From Acidobacteriota bacterium (GTDB taxonomy: Bacteria; Acidobacteriota; Aminicenantia; Aminicenantales; Aminicenantaceae): a stretch of 35,161 nucleotides of DNA. The position numbers and the translations under genes were made by a program. How positions within the stretch are numbered: the stretch's first letter is position 1; each line of letters starts with the position of its first letter. The DNA lies in the NCBI GenBank assembly GCA_030669585.1, contig DAOVDI010000016.1, positions 1 through 35,161 on the forward strand, written 5' to 3'. The notes below the pieces were generated by a model. The model saw nothing but the letters and a program-made list of their open reading frames with translations, was not told the origin of the DNA and did not search any database. Positions 17,435 through 27,167 of the stretch are shown here, piece by piece.

Positions 17435-17517
17435 GTGAATAATCCAGGCTAGTTTAATTTCATTGATAATTCAGGTTTCCTGTTCTACTATTCCAGTTTG
17501 AAAGAGGAAAATCAGTA

Positions 17518-19869
17518 TTGGAGGCTGGAATGAGACTGAGAGACATTTTACAGCAGGCTGAAAAGATCCGGATTCAGGAAGCCGGGAGTCTGGTTGAAAA
17601 GACGATTGCAAGGGAAATTTCGGGGTACTGCAGTAACAATATCAATATCCGGCCGTCAGACTTGGAGAATTTTCAATCGAAAAAAGGGGCGATCAATGTG
17701 GCTGCCCATGGAGATCGGTTTTCTCATATCCTGGATGAAGCCGGGGTTTCTCCAACAGAAAAGGAATGGGTCCTGTTTTTTTTAGATAAGAATCAGTGTA
17801 CATGGATTCTTAGTTCAAGAGCTTGTTTTCTCTATACTGCCTTTTGCCATATTTTTGAAAATTTGCTGGATGAGAATATTAGGGAGAAATTTGTATGGTT
17901 TCGCAAGATCAGCTTTTCCCGGGAAAAATCAACTTTCGATCTTTTTCTTACCCAATATGCCCGGATGATGAGGGGATTCCGCAGAGAGGAATACATCCGT
18001 GAGTATGCCCGCCTCGGATTTACCCACATCGAGGTCAATGCCCTTGCTGCTCTGTTCCCTTATGAGAAAGGTGTGTCCGGAGAATTTTACCCGGATTTTT
18101 ATACCTATTGCCCTGCTCTGGACCAGTTTGTGTCAAGCCGGCTGAACAAAGGGATCTATCCGGAAGAGTACCTTCAGGCCAATCTTTTACGGTTAAAGGA
18201 GAATGCAGCCCTGGCATTGAAATATGGATTGATCCCTGGACTTCTCTGTTTTGAGCCCCGTTCGGTTCCGGAGGAGCTTTTACAGAAGTATCCCACACTG
18301 CGAGGGGCTCGCGTTGATCATCCGTTCCGAAGTTTTAAACCTCGTTACTCGCTTGCGCTTGCTCATCCTGTTGTGCAAAAGCATTATGCTGAACTGATGA
18401 CTAATCTGATGATCGAGGTCCCGGAAATGGAGTTTATAACCATTTGGACAAATGATAGCGGAGCCGGTTTTGAGCACACAAAATCTCTGTATGTGGGAAG
18501 AAACGGGGGAGCCTATCTGATAAGGGAATGGAAGGATGATAGGGAGATCGCAAGGACCGCCTCCCGGAATGTGCTGAAATTCTTTCGCCTTGTGCGTGAT
18601 ACTGCCTTAAAGGTGAATCCGGATTTTCGAGTCATTACGCGGCTGGAATCATTCTACGGAGAGCGAGAATTTCTTTGGCCTGGATTGGAGGAAAGAATTG
18701 ATGTTGAGGCCAATTCTCTGCTGACCGAAGGCTGGGAAGCCAATTTCCATCATCCCGAATACCCGGATATTAAAGTTATCGGCTCTGCTCTTCACAGCGG
18801 TCTTGAGGCAGAGGAGAAAACCAGCTTGGACGAACTGCATAAACAGAACAGCGAAGGGTTCTTTTATCACTCTTTCGGCTCACATACCAACCATGAGCCA
18901 TTGCTGGGCATTCCTTTCCCCTGGCTCACATATGATAAACTTTTCTCTGCTTACAAACTTGGGGTTGAGTCACTGGCTCATCTTGGCGGGATACAACCTC
19001 CTGGAAAGGTTCCTTTTTCGGTGAACCATGAAGTGTTCCGGCGGTTCCAGCTGGATGCAAAGATGAACATCGAAAAGGCGGTGTCTGACATCGCAAAAGA
19101 TTATGCAGGTGAAATAAATGCAGTTCTATTGGTTAAAATCTGGCGTCTGATCGATACGGCCGTGCGTGCCTCTGTCCCGCTTTCCATTTATTCCCATTAT
19201 GGAGTCGTCTGGCAGAGACTGTTTGTCCGTCCCCTTGTCCCGGACATCGACCGGATCCCTGAGATCGATCGTGCCTATTACGAGCATTTTATGTGTACAT
19301 CCATCCACAATCCCAACCGTGTTGATCTTTCGCAGGATGTGCTCTTTGAACTGATTACAAAAGATCATGCAAAAAAGGCTTATAAAAGAATAGATGAAAA
19401 TGTCAGAGGCACACTGGATTCAGCTCTTAAGATGTTAAAAAAAGTGATAGCCGGTAATGAAGAGGAAGAAGACGGAAAAACCCGCAGGGTTTTCTACGAT
19501 CTTTATGACCGGTGCCGTGCTTTAAAATCCCTTTATGAGACACTGCGCAATACGGCGGCCTGGATATATGCTGTGCATGAATTTCTTGAAACATCAGAAC
19601 CGGAGGTCCGGAAATCCTGCCGGGAGATCCTGGATGATTTGATCGAACGGGAGATCCATAATACACTGGAATTACTGGATCTTTGGGAAAGCTCCCCGGT
19701 CGAATGGATGATCGTATCGGAAAGCGGAGAGACGCCCTTTATTTATGGAGATAATTTTGGAACACTTCTGAAAAAGAAAATAAATTTGATGCGGAAGCAC
19801 AAGAATGATGATCCATGGATCGATCCGGATTATATGTTCCGGGTCTCCAACGATCCTTATGCGGATTAG
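17518..19869 (+). CDS. Large uncharacterised protein, possible TIM-barrel glycoside-hydrolase-like enzyme
   Basis: Long ORF (783 codons; start may be the downstream ATG at 17530). Segments such as YARLGFTHIEVNAL, LALKYGLIPGLLCFEP, MEFITIWTNDSGAGFEHT, HPEYPDIKVIGSALHSG alternate strands and helices as in (beta/alpha)8 sugar enzymes. Family not recognised. Confidence 0.5.
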   Translation: MEAGMRLRDILQQAEKIRIQEAGSLVEKTIAREISGYCSNNINIRPSDLENFQSKKGAINVAAHGDRFSHILDEAGVSPTEKEWVLFFLDKNQCTWILSSRACFLYTAFCHIFENLLDENIREKFVWFRKISFSREKSTFDLFLTQYARMMRGFRREEYIREYARLGFTHIEVNALAALFPYEKGVSGEFYPDFYTYCPALDQFVSSRLNKGIYPEEYLQANLLRLKENAALALKYGLIPGLLCFEPRSVPEELLQKYPTLRGARVDHPFRSFKPRYSLALAHPVVQKHYAELMTNLMIEVPEMEFITIWTNDSGAGFEHTKSLYVGRNGGAYLIREWKDDREIARTASRNVLKFFRLVRDTALKVNPDFRVITRLESFYGEREFLWPGLEERIDVEANSLLTEGWEANFHHPEYPDIKVIGSALHSGLEAEEKTSLDELHKQNSEGFFYHSFGSHTNHEPLLGIPFPWLTYDKLFSAYKLGVESLAHLGGIQPPGKVPFSVNHEVFRRFQLDAKMNIEKAVSDIAKDYAGEINAVLLVKIWRLIDTAVRASVPLSIYSHYGVVWQRLFVRPLVPDIDRIPEIDRAYYEHFMCTSIHNPNRVDLSQDVLFELITKDHAKKAYKRIDENVRGTLDSALKMLKKVIAGNEEEEDGKTRRVFYDLYDRCRALKSLYETLRNTAAWIYAVHEFLETSEPEVRKSCREILDDLIEREIHNTLELLDLWESSPVEWMIVSESGETPFIYGDNFGTLLKKKINLMRKHKNDDPWIDPDYMFRVSNDPYAD

Positions 19870-19879
19870 GTGTGTATTT

Positions 19880-20692
19880 ATGAAAACTGCAGCTCTGCTG
19901 GATAAAAAAACACTTGGAGTTTACAGGAGCTGGTTTAATGGTTTTGTAAAATCCTTCTATTCATCCGATAAAGAAATCCACCGCAATATTGTTTTAAAGG
20001 AAAAACACACACAAAATGTTTGCAGTGAGATAAAGGACATAGGCGCCAGCCTTGATTTGAATACCGAAAAGCTTGTCCTGGCTGAGATTATAGCCCTGTT
20101 CCACGATATCGGACGGTTTGAACAGTATAAAAAGTACAGAACATTTTCCGATCAGAGATCAGAGGATCATGCTCTTCTCGGGATTAAAGTGCTGGAAAAA
20201 GAGTCAATACTGGAAGGCCTGGATCAGTCTCATAAGGATTTGATCTATTGGGTGATATCCTGTCACAATATGGTGAAAATTCCTGAAACTGCGGATCCTG
20301 AGTATATGTTTTTTTCAAGGCTTTTACGAGATGCGGACAAGCTGGATATATTGAACATTGTAACCCATTATTATAAAAATAGAGAGGCAGTCAATAACAA
20401 TGCCCTGGTCCATAATTTACCGGATACACCGGTAATATCTGATTCGGTCAAGGCCTGTGTTTTAGCCAGGGAATATGTCCGTTTTGATGACTTGAAAACC
20501 CTGAATGATTATAAATTGCTTCAGATGAGCTGGGTCTTTGACATCAATTTTCCCCGTACTTTTGAGGTAATCAAAGAAAGACATTATCTGGAAAAGATAC
20601 GCGATGTCTTGAATCTTGGCTCTGAACAGGAAGAGGCGTATGCTGTTGTCCGAGCCTTTTTAGAGGAAAGGTTAAAATGCATTAATTCTTAA
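19880..20692 (+). CDS. HD-domain phosphohydrolase-like protein
   Basis: ALFHDIGRFEQYKKYRTFSD...EDHALLG...SCHNM...RLLRDADKLDIL. Start moved to ATG 19880, which avoids the 65-nt overlap of the ORF-track start with the upstream gene. Confidence 0.82.
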   Translation: MKTAALLDKKTLGVYRSWFNGFVKSFYSSDKEIHRNIVLKEKHTQNVCSEIKDIGASLDLNTEKLVLAEIIALFHDIGRFEQYKKYRTFSDQRSEDHALLGIKVLEKESILEGLDQSHKDLIYWVISCHNMVKIPETADPEYMFFSRLLRDADKLDILNIVTHYYKNREAVNNNALVHNLPDTPVISDSVKACVLAREYVRFDDLKTLNDYKLLQMSWVFDINFPRTFEVIKERHYLEKIRDVLNLGSEQEEAYAVVRAFLEERLKCINS

Positions 20693-20724
20693 TGATCAGA
20701 ATGTAATATACAAGAGGAAAAATA

Positions 20725-20997
20725 ATGGATTTAAAGGCATTGTTTACTGTTTTTTCCGTAGTATTTGTTGCAGAGCTGGGCGATAAAACACAGATTGCCA
20801 CACTGCTTTTTGCAGCAGATAAAGAAGTCAATAGGCTAAGCGTGTTCCTTGGAGCATCATTGGCCCTGATTTTAGCATCGGCAATAGGTGTCCTGGCCGG
20901 AGCTGCCATTTCTCAATATGTGAGTGAAAAGCATATTCACTATATTGCTGGGATTGGATTTATTGGAATCGGAGTCTGGGTACTGTTGAAAGCATAA
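20725..20997 (+). CDS. TMEM165/GDT1 (UPF0016) family membrane protein, single-repeat form
   Basis: VVFVAELGDKTQIATLLFA signature in a 90-aa hydrophobic protein with one signature copy. Confidence 0.85.
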   Translation: MDLKALFTVFSVVFVAELGDKTQIATLLFAADKEVNRLSVFLGASLALILASAIGVLAGAAISQYVSEKHIHYIAGIGFIGIGVWVLLKA

Positions 20998-21110
20998 GAT
21001 ATCCATTCCTGCCTTTATCTCTTTTTCAGAAAGTGAGGTTGTGTGTGGAAATCTTTGATTTCCTGTGTTAGCCTGAATATATTTCCGCATGAAAAGCAAA
21101 GGAGAATGTC

Positions 21111-24100
21111 ATGAGAAGATCGGTTGTTTTGTTTTTTGGTCTATTGGTTTTATTGGGGATATTTCTCAGTCCGGGTTTTGCAGGACAGAGGTTAGTGGGA
21201 GCCCGTTTTCCCGCCCTGTCTCCTGATGGCGCAAGAATTGCTTTCTCGTACATGGGGGACCTGTGGATCGTGCCTGCCACCGGAGGAAAAGCGGTCAAAC
21301 TGACCGACCATGTGGCCTATGACAGGGAGCCATTTTGGTCGTCTGACGGTCAATGGATAGTATTTACGTCCAACCGCATGGGAAACAATGACATATACAT
21401 CGTCATGGCGGAAGGGGGAATTCCCAGGCAGTTGACCTTTCATTCGGGTGACGATACAGCCTCGGATTTCACTCCGGATGGACAGTGGATTCTGTTTAAA
21501 TCGAGCCGGTCCTCCATGTCCTCCATATTTAAGATCCCGGTTGAAGGAGGAAATCCCATGCCTATCCTGGATACATACTGGAGCTGGCCCCATCATGCCA
21601 GGGTGAGTCCGGACGGGAAAAGCTTCCTGTTTGCCTTGGGCATGGAGCATGGTTCCTGGTGGCGCAGGGGATACAGAGGGAGCAATACCTCAACGATCTG
21701 GATGAAGGGATTTGCGGAAAATACTGCACAAAAAATCTTTGGGGAAAACAGCAACTGTTTCTGGCCTGGCTGGAGCCAGGATGCCGAGAAGATCTATTTT
21801 ATCAGCGACCGGGAGTATGGAACAAAAAATATATGGTGTGTATCAAAAGATGGTTCCTCTTTGACCGCTGTTACACAATTTTCAGAGAAAGACATCACAT
21901 GGTTTTCCGTAGCGAGCAGGACTCCTTTAGCAGTTTATGAAAGGGATTTTGGTATATGGCTTACAGATTTGCAGACGGGACAATCCCGCACTGTTAATAT
22001 TGATGCTCCCATTGAGACCAAGTCCAACCAGAGCTTTTTTGTCGATAACGCGCCTGTTTCGGAATTCCGTCTGTCTCCGGACGGGAAAAAGATCGCGGCA
22101 GTGGTGCGGGGAGATATCTTTGTTTTGTCCACGGACGGAGGATATGCTCGGAACATCACGCAAACGCCCTGGCGCGAGCGTGATGTCGAATGGGACAGGG
22201 AAAGCCGGAATCTAGTCTATGTCTCGGATATCGAGGCCAATCCGGATCTCTATAAAGTGGCCGCACTTGGTAGTAAGAAACCGGAAAGATTGACTCAGAA
22301 CGAGGAAGACGAATTAAAACCCAGGTTTTCTCCGGACGGGAAATGGATCGCCTATTACAGGAGCAAACGGCAGCTTCGCCTCATCGAAACAGCTACTCAA
22401 AAAGACACACTGGTTTTTGAGGGCGATGTTTATGGCCTGCGGGCGTCACCTCCGGTCTGGTCTGCGGACAGCCGGTATGTGGCAGTAGAAGTGCGGCGCA
22501 ACGCCAACACGGATCTGTATGCTGTGGACATCCTCAGCAGAGATCCCATCCTGCTCACCAATACAGCTTATGATGAAAGCAGTCCGTTATGGTCTCCGGA
22601 TGGGAAATTCCTCCTGTTCCGCTCCAACAGATTCGGTCACAGTTTCCCGGAATTCACAGGAAAATGGGACATTTATCAACTTAATCTAGAACCGCAGAAA
22701 ACAAAATTCGATGAAGATACATTTGAAAAACTCTTTAAAGAAAAGAAAAAAGAGGACAAAGGGAAAAAGAACAATACGGAAAAGAAGATTGAGATTAAGG
22801 TCCGGTTAAACCTGGAAGATATTGACCGTCAGACGCTCCGTGTGACCAATACTCTGGGCAATGACGGGGGATTTATTTTATCTCCCAAAGATAAAGAAAC
22901 TGTTTATTTTGTCTCCAATATTGATGGAAAGAGCCATCTCTGGACCACAAGTCTGGAGAAGAAAAAACGTGGAAAATACGAACCGTTTATGCCGGTGGTC
23001 CTCTCTCCAAGACAGCTTCAGACCGACAGCAAAGGTAAATATCTATATTATCTCAGCCAGGGGAAGGTCGGCCGCATCGACCTGGCCGGCAAAAGAAACA
23101 AATCCATTTCCTTTAATACCAAGATTGAGGTGGACAAGACAGCTGATTACGAGCAGATGTTGGCGGAGTTGTATTACACGCTACAGTATTATTTTTATGA
23201 TAAGAACTTACATGATGTTGACTGGTCCAAACTCTATGAGCAGTACAGGCCTGTTCTGCAGCAAGTGCGCGAGGATACGGATTTTTATGACTATGCCAAT
23301 ATGCTGATAGGATATCTGAATTCTTCTCACACCGGGATCAGAGGGCCTAGTGAATACAGAACAGATAAACCGAGCGCTCACATTGGAGCGGAATGGGAGA
23401 TTGAAGACGGTAAGATTCTGATTACTCATCTATTTAAAAAAGGGCCGCTTCACGATAAGCGGAATAAAGTGGAAAAGGGAGACCAGCTTCTGGCCATTAA
23501 CGATAAAATGGTAAATGCCGACACAAACCTCTGGACGTATCTCAATGGAAAACTGGAGAAGCGTATCAAGCTTACATTCATTCGAAAGGCCGGTAAAAAG
23601 CAGTTTGATGTTTTTATAAAGCCTATTTCAGCCAGAGCAGAGAACAGCTTGAGGCTTGAGGAGTGGATAATAAGCCGCCGGGATATGGTCAAGGAAAAGA
23701 CTGATAATCAGGCCGCATATCTCTATATGCGGGCCATGGGACAGGGCGATCTCAGGCGTTTCCTCCTGGAACTGGAGAGGGATGTGTTTCCGCGCAAAGG
23801 AGCGATCCTTGACCTTCGCAACAATTTCGGCGGCAACGTCCATGACCGGGTGCTTCAGGCGTTGATGAAGCCTGTATATGCCAAATGGCAGGTCCGGGGT
23901 TTGGCGGATACGCCGCAGTCTACTTTTGGCGTAACTAACAAACCGGTCGTTCTTTTGATAAATGAAGTGACCTTGAGTGATGGAGAGATGACAGCCAGTG
24001 GGTTCAAAGCTTTAAAGCGAGGTCCCATAGTCGGAAACACAAGTTATGGGTGGCTGATCTTTACGACCGGAGTCAGGCTGATGAATGGCGGATCGTTCCG

Positions 24101-24266
24101 GTTACCGTTTTGGGGATGTTACACTCTTGAGGGCAAAGACCTGGAGACCAGCGGAGGGGTTAAACCGGATATTGTGGTTATCAATAATCTGAACCACGAC
24201 CTTTCCGGGCAGGACCCCCAACTGGAGAAAGCGATCGAGGTGTTGCTCGATCTAATCAGGAAATAA
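21111..24266 (+). CDS. Tricorn protease homolog, second paralog, secreted
   Basis: Signal peptide (MRRSVVLFFGLLVLLGIFLSPGFAG), RFPALSPDGARIAFSYMGDLWIVPATGG, propeller repeats, NSSHTGIRG, PDZ-like region, LINEVTLSDGEMTASGFKAL, GGVKPDIVV. Confidence 0.92.
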   Translation: MRRSVVLFFGLLVLLGIFLSPGFAGQRLVGARFPALSPDGARIAFSYMGDLWIVPATGGKAVKLTDHVAYDREPFWSSDGQWIVFTSNRMGNNDIYIVMAEGGIPRQLTFHSGDDTASDFTPDGQWILFKSSRSSMSSIFKIPVEGGNPMPILDTYWSWPHHARVSPDGKSFLFALGMEHGSWWRRGYRGSNTSTIWMKGFAENTAQKIFGENSNCFWPGWSQDAEKIYFISDREYGTKNIWCVSKDGSSLTAVTQFSEKDITWFSVASRTPLAVYERDFGIWLTDLQTGQSRTVNIDAPIETKSNQSFFVDNAPVSEFRLSPDGKKIAAVVRGDIFVLSTDGGYARNITQTPWRERDVEWDRESRNLVYVSDIEANPDLYKVAALGSKKPERLTQNEEDELKPRFSPDGKWIAYYRSKRQLRLIETATQKDTLVFEGDVYGLRASPPVWSADSRYVAVEVRRNANTDLYAVDILSRDPILLTNTAYDESSPLWSPDGKFLLFRSNRFGHSFPEFTGKWDIYQLNLEPQKTKFDEDTFEKLFKEKKKEDKGKKNNTEKKIEIKVRLNLEDIDRQTLRVTNTLGNDGGFILSPKDKETVYFVSNIDGKSHLWTTSLEKKKRGKYEPFMPVVLSPRQLQTDSKGKYLYYLSQGKVGRIDLAGKRNKSISFNTKIEVDKTADYEQMLAELYYTLQYYFYDKNLHDVDWSKLYEQYRPVLQQVREDTDFYDYANMLIGYLNSSHTGIRGPSEYRTDKPSAHIGAEWEIEDGKILITHLFKKGPLHDKRNKVEKGDQLLAINDKMVNADTNLWTYLNGKLEKRIKLTFIRKAGKKQFDVFIKPISARAENSLRLEEWIISRRDMVKEKTDNQAAYLYMRAMGQGDLRRFLLELERDVFPRKGAILDLRNNFGGNVHDRVLQALMKPVYAKWQVRGLADTPQSTFGVTNKPVVLLINEVTLSDGEMTASGFKALKRGPIVGNTSYGWLIFTTGVRLMNGGSFRLPFWGCYTLEGKDLETSGGVKPDIVVINNLNHDLSGQDPQLEKAIEVLLDLIRK

Positions 24267-24269
24267 AGC

Positions 24270-24977
24270 GTGTTTCCTTTGCAGAGTATTCAACAGGAAC
24301 TCAGAAAGTTGGGAAATAAAGAAATCGCGGTGCACTCACAGAAATTCTTCAAAACAGGAAAGGGAGAGTATGGAGAAGGGGATATTTTTTTAGGAGTTCG
24401 TGTTCCCGTCCTGAGAAAGATGGCAAAAAAATATAGGGACATCTCCAGTAGAGATGCCTTTCACTTGCTCCATTCTGCCTTTCATGAGGAAAGATTGTTA
24501 TCCCTCTTTCTTCTGGTGGAAATTTTCCGGAAAGCAAATGAGGAAGAAAGAAAGCGCATATTTTTAACCTATCTGGGGAGCGCAAAGTTTATAAATAATT
24601 GGGACCTTGTTGATTCTTCAGCTGAATATATTGTCGGAGCCTATCTTCGAAAGATTGATAAAATACCGATCTACAAACTTGCCCGTTCTAAAAGCCTTTG
24701 GGAACGAAGGATCTCTATCATATCGACCTGTCATTTCATTAAACACAACGAGTTTTTTGATACATTAAAGATCGCTGAGATCTTATTGCAGGATAAAGAA
24801 GATCTTATCCACAAGGCTGTTGGTTGGATGCTCAGAGAAGTCGGGAAGCGCAGTATTGAAGTTGAGGAACGATTTCTAAATAAATATTATAAAAATATGC
24901 CCCGCACTATGCTGCGGTATGCAATAGAAAAATTCCCGGAACCCCATAGAAAAAGGTATCTAAAAGGAATTATTTAA
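24270..24977 (+). CDS. DNA alkylation repair (AlkD-like HEAT-repeat) protein
   Basis: GVRVPVLRKMAKKY, FINNWDLVDSSAEYIVGAYL, LWERRISIISTCHFI, LIHKAVGWMLREVGKR, PRTMLRYAIEKFPEPHRKRYL. GTG start. Confidence 0.88.
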   Translation: MFPLQSIQQELRKLGNKEIAVHSQKFFKTGKGEYGEGDIFLGVRVPVLRKMAKKYRDISSRDAFHLLHSAFHEERLLSLFLLVEIFRKANEEERKRIFLTYLGSAKFINNWDLVDSSAEYIVGAYLRKIDKIPIYKLARSKSLWERRISIISTCHFIKHNEFFDTLKIAEILLQDKEDLIHKAVGWMLREVGKRSIEVEERFLNKYYKNMPRTMLRYAIEKFPEPHRKRYLKGII

Positions 24978-27021
24978 CATTCTTTAATTCGACCTTTTTC
25001 AATTCAAAACAACTGATCCGGCTTTTATTGCCGTCGGGCCAAAAGGCTGCAGCTTTCAATTCAACGCTTTTTGTGATCTTGAATGGTTCTTTATAAAGAA
25101 GGGATTTTTTGTCGGGCTTGCTGCCGTCAATGGTGTAGCGGATTTCTGCATCAGGTTTGAAACACTCAAGCTTCACACTGAAATCCTTGATGAAAATAAA
25201 AGTGTCACTGACAAGTTGGGGAGGCAAGTATCCTGCATTGGCCAGGGCTACGGTATCTGCGCCCATCTTGTTGACTGCACGATCATAGGTCAGAAGGCCG
25301 TTGTTTTCAGTCTCGATATCAGTGATCTGGGTGTATACGGCGGCACTGAGCCCTGGGCTTTGGACCATGGGAAGGAGATTCGCCATAAGATTTTCATAGC
25401 GCCTGACAAGGCCTTCAGGGTTTTGAAGCAGGTCGTATCCCCATCCTTCCTCCTTCCAGGTGTGGTCCGTGACATTGAACCCGAGCCCGCCGAATTCGCC
25501 CAGTACAGCCGCCCTTGTTTCCTCTGGATACGGGCATTTCGGGTCAGGATAGGAGTGGACATCATGTATATCGCTCACGCCCTGGTCGTGCCATCCGCTG
25601 GCGTGATTGACCAGTCTTGTGGGATCCATGTCTTTGATTTTTTCTGTGATCCTTGCTGAATCGTACTGTCCCCATCCTTCGTTAAAAGGAACCCACATAA
25701 TGATACTTGGATGGTTGAACCGGCCAAGGATAAGCCGTTCCAGCTCAAGTTCGAATTGGGCCTTTTCCTCGGCTGTACTGTTTTTTGCATTGGGCATGTC
25801 CTGCCAGACCAGAAGCCCAAGCCTGTCACACCAATAATACCAACGGTCAGGTTCGATCTTGACATGCTTGCGGACCATGTTGAACCCCATTTCCTTCATA
25901 ACTTCTATATCGTACCGCAGCGCAGTGTCAGTAGGGGCTGTGTACAGTCCGTCCGGCCAGAATCCCTGGTCAAGCGGACCGAGCTGGAAGATAAATTTAT
26001 TGTTCAGAAGCAGCCGTGTGATTCCCTTCTCATCTTTCCCAAGAGAGGTCTTCCGCATTGCGAAATAAGAATCGATCATGTCCAGAATTTTTCCCTCCTC
26101 ATCCAGAAGAGAGAGTTTAAAGTCATAAAGATAGGGGTCTTCGGGAGACCATAGTCTCGCGTCGGGGATGGAGAGGATTGTTTCCTCTCCGGGCAGGCCG
26201 GTGAAATCGGCTATAGAAGCGCCATCGGAAAAAGCTTCGCATTTAATGCGTTTCCCGTCTTTATGGCCTTCTATTTCCGCTTTCAGTCTGAGCCGGCCGC
26301 CATCTACATCAGGAAAAATCTTGATATCTTTAATATAAACATCTGAAACTGGCTCCAGCCAGACCGTCTGCCAGACCCCGCTAGTCGGGGTGTAAAATAT
26401 TCTCCGAGGATTTTTCTTCTGCTTTCCATGGGCCTGGCTGCCCTGATCGCTGGGGTCCCAGACTCCAACAATGATCTCGTGGTCTTTTTTGCCGGAAAGA
26501 GCGTCAGTGATATCGTAGCAGAACGCATCATATCCACCGCGATGGAGTCCCAGTTTATGGCCGTCAATAAAAACCTCGCTCTCCCAATCGATGGCTCCAA
26601 AGTGAAGAAGGATACGTTTCTTGTTCCATTTTGAGGGAATTTTAAATATGCGGCGGTACCAGATGCGTTCAGTTTCATCCACCCTTTTTCCTATACCGGA
26701 CAGGGCCGATTCAACCGGGTAGGGGACAAGGATCTTTGAAGAGAAATTCTCTGGAAGGCCGTTTTTCACGGGTGTTATTTCCAGTTCCCAGAGGCCGTTA
26801 AGGTTTTTCCAGTCGCGGCGTACCATCTGCGGTCTGGGGTACTCTGGAAGAGCGTTTTCAGGTGAAACATCTTTGGCCCAGCATGTCTTTAAAGGACTTT
26901 CTGCCATCCTCCAATCCAATGATCTTTTCCCGCATCCAAGGATTAAAAAGATAAGACACGTAATAAGTCCTACTGAAAGGCTGGATCTTACAGATGGGAA
27001 TGGGATGTTGTTCATAAACAT
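24970..27021 (-). CDS. Glycoside hydrolase family 2 lipoprotein with C-terminal chitobiase-type (CHB_HEX_C-like) domain
   Basis: Lipobox-like LITCLIFLILGCG, MVRRDWKNLNGLWELEI, IMWVPFNEGWGQ (acid/base NE), VLGEFGG (nucleophile), C-terminal IRYTIDGSKPDKKSLLYKEPFKI. SD aggagg upstream. Confidence 0.88.
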   Translation of the reverse strand: MFMNNIPFPSVRSSLSVGLITCLIFLILGCGKRSLDWRMAESPLKTCWAKDVSPENALPEYPRPQMVRRDWKNLNGLWELEITPVKNGLPENFSSKILVPYPVESALSGIGKRVDETERIWYRRIFKIPSKWNKKRILLHFGAIDWESEVFIDGHKLGLHRGGYDAFCYDITDALSGKKDHEIIVGVWDPSDQGSQAHGKQKKNPRRIFYTPTSGVWQTVWLEPVSDVYIKDIKIFPDVDGGRLRLKAEIEGHKDGKRIKCEAFSDGASIADFTGLPGEETILSIPDARLWSPEDPYLYDFKLSLLDEEGKILDMIDSYFAMRKTSLGKDEKGITRLLLNNKFIFQLGPLDQGFWPDGLYTAPTDTALRYDIEVMKEMGFNMVRKHVKIEPDRWYYWCDRLGLLVWQDMPNAKNSTAEEKAQFELELERLILGRFNHPSIIMWVPFNEGWGQYDSARITEKIKDMDPTRLVNHASGWHDQGVSDIHDVHSYPDPKCPYPEETRAAVLGEFGGLGFNVTDHTWKEEGWGYDLLQNPEGLVRRYENLMANLLPMVQSPGLSAAVYTQITDIETENNGLLTYDRAVNKMGADTVALANAGYLPPQLVSDTFIFIKDFSVKLECFKPDAEIRYTIDGSKPDKKSLLYKEPFKITKSVELKAAAFWPDGNKSRISCFELKKVELKNVK

Positions 27022-27167
27022 TTTTATCCTCCTAAAAACTTGACTCGTGAATGATCCAGGGTAGGATCATAATGAAAAATATACCAGAGGCAGCAGGGCA
27101 GGTCAATCTAAGCCATGTAGTGAAGTGTTTCCCATTAGAGCAAGGCGGTAGCACTATTTTTAAAATG

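Noticed and set aside
24970-24977. 8-nt overlap of the AlkD-like and GH2 gene 3' ends as a regulatory feature
   Set aside because: Short convergent overlaps are common in compact genomes; no terminator structure or other signal to support a function.
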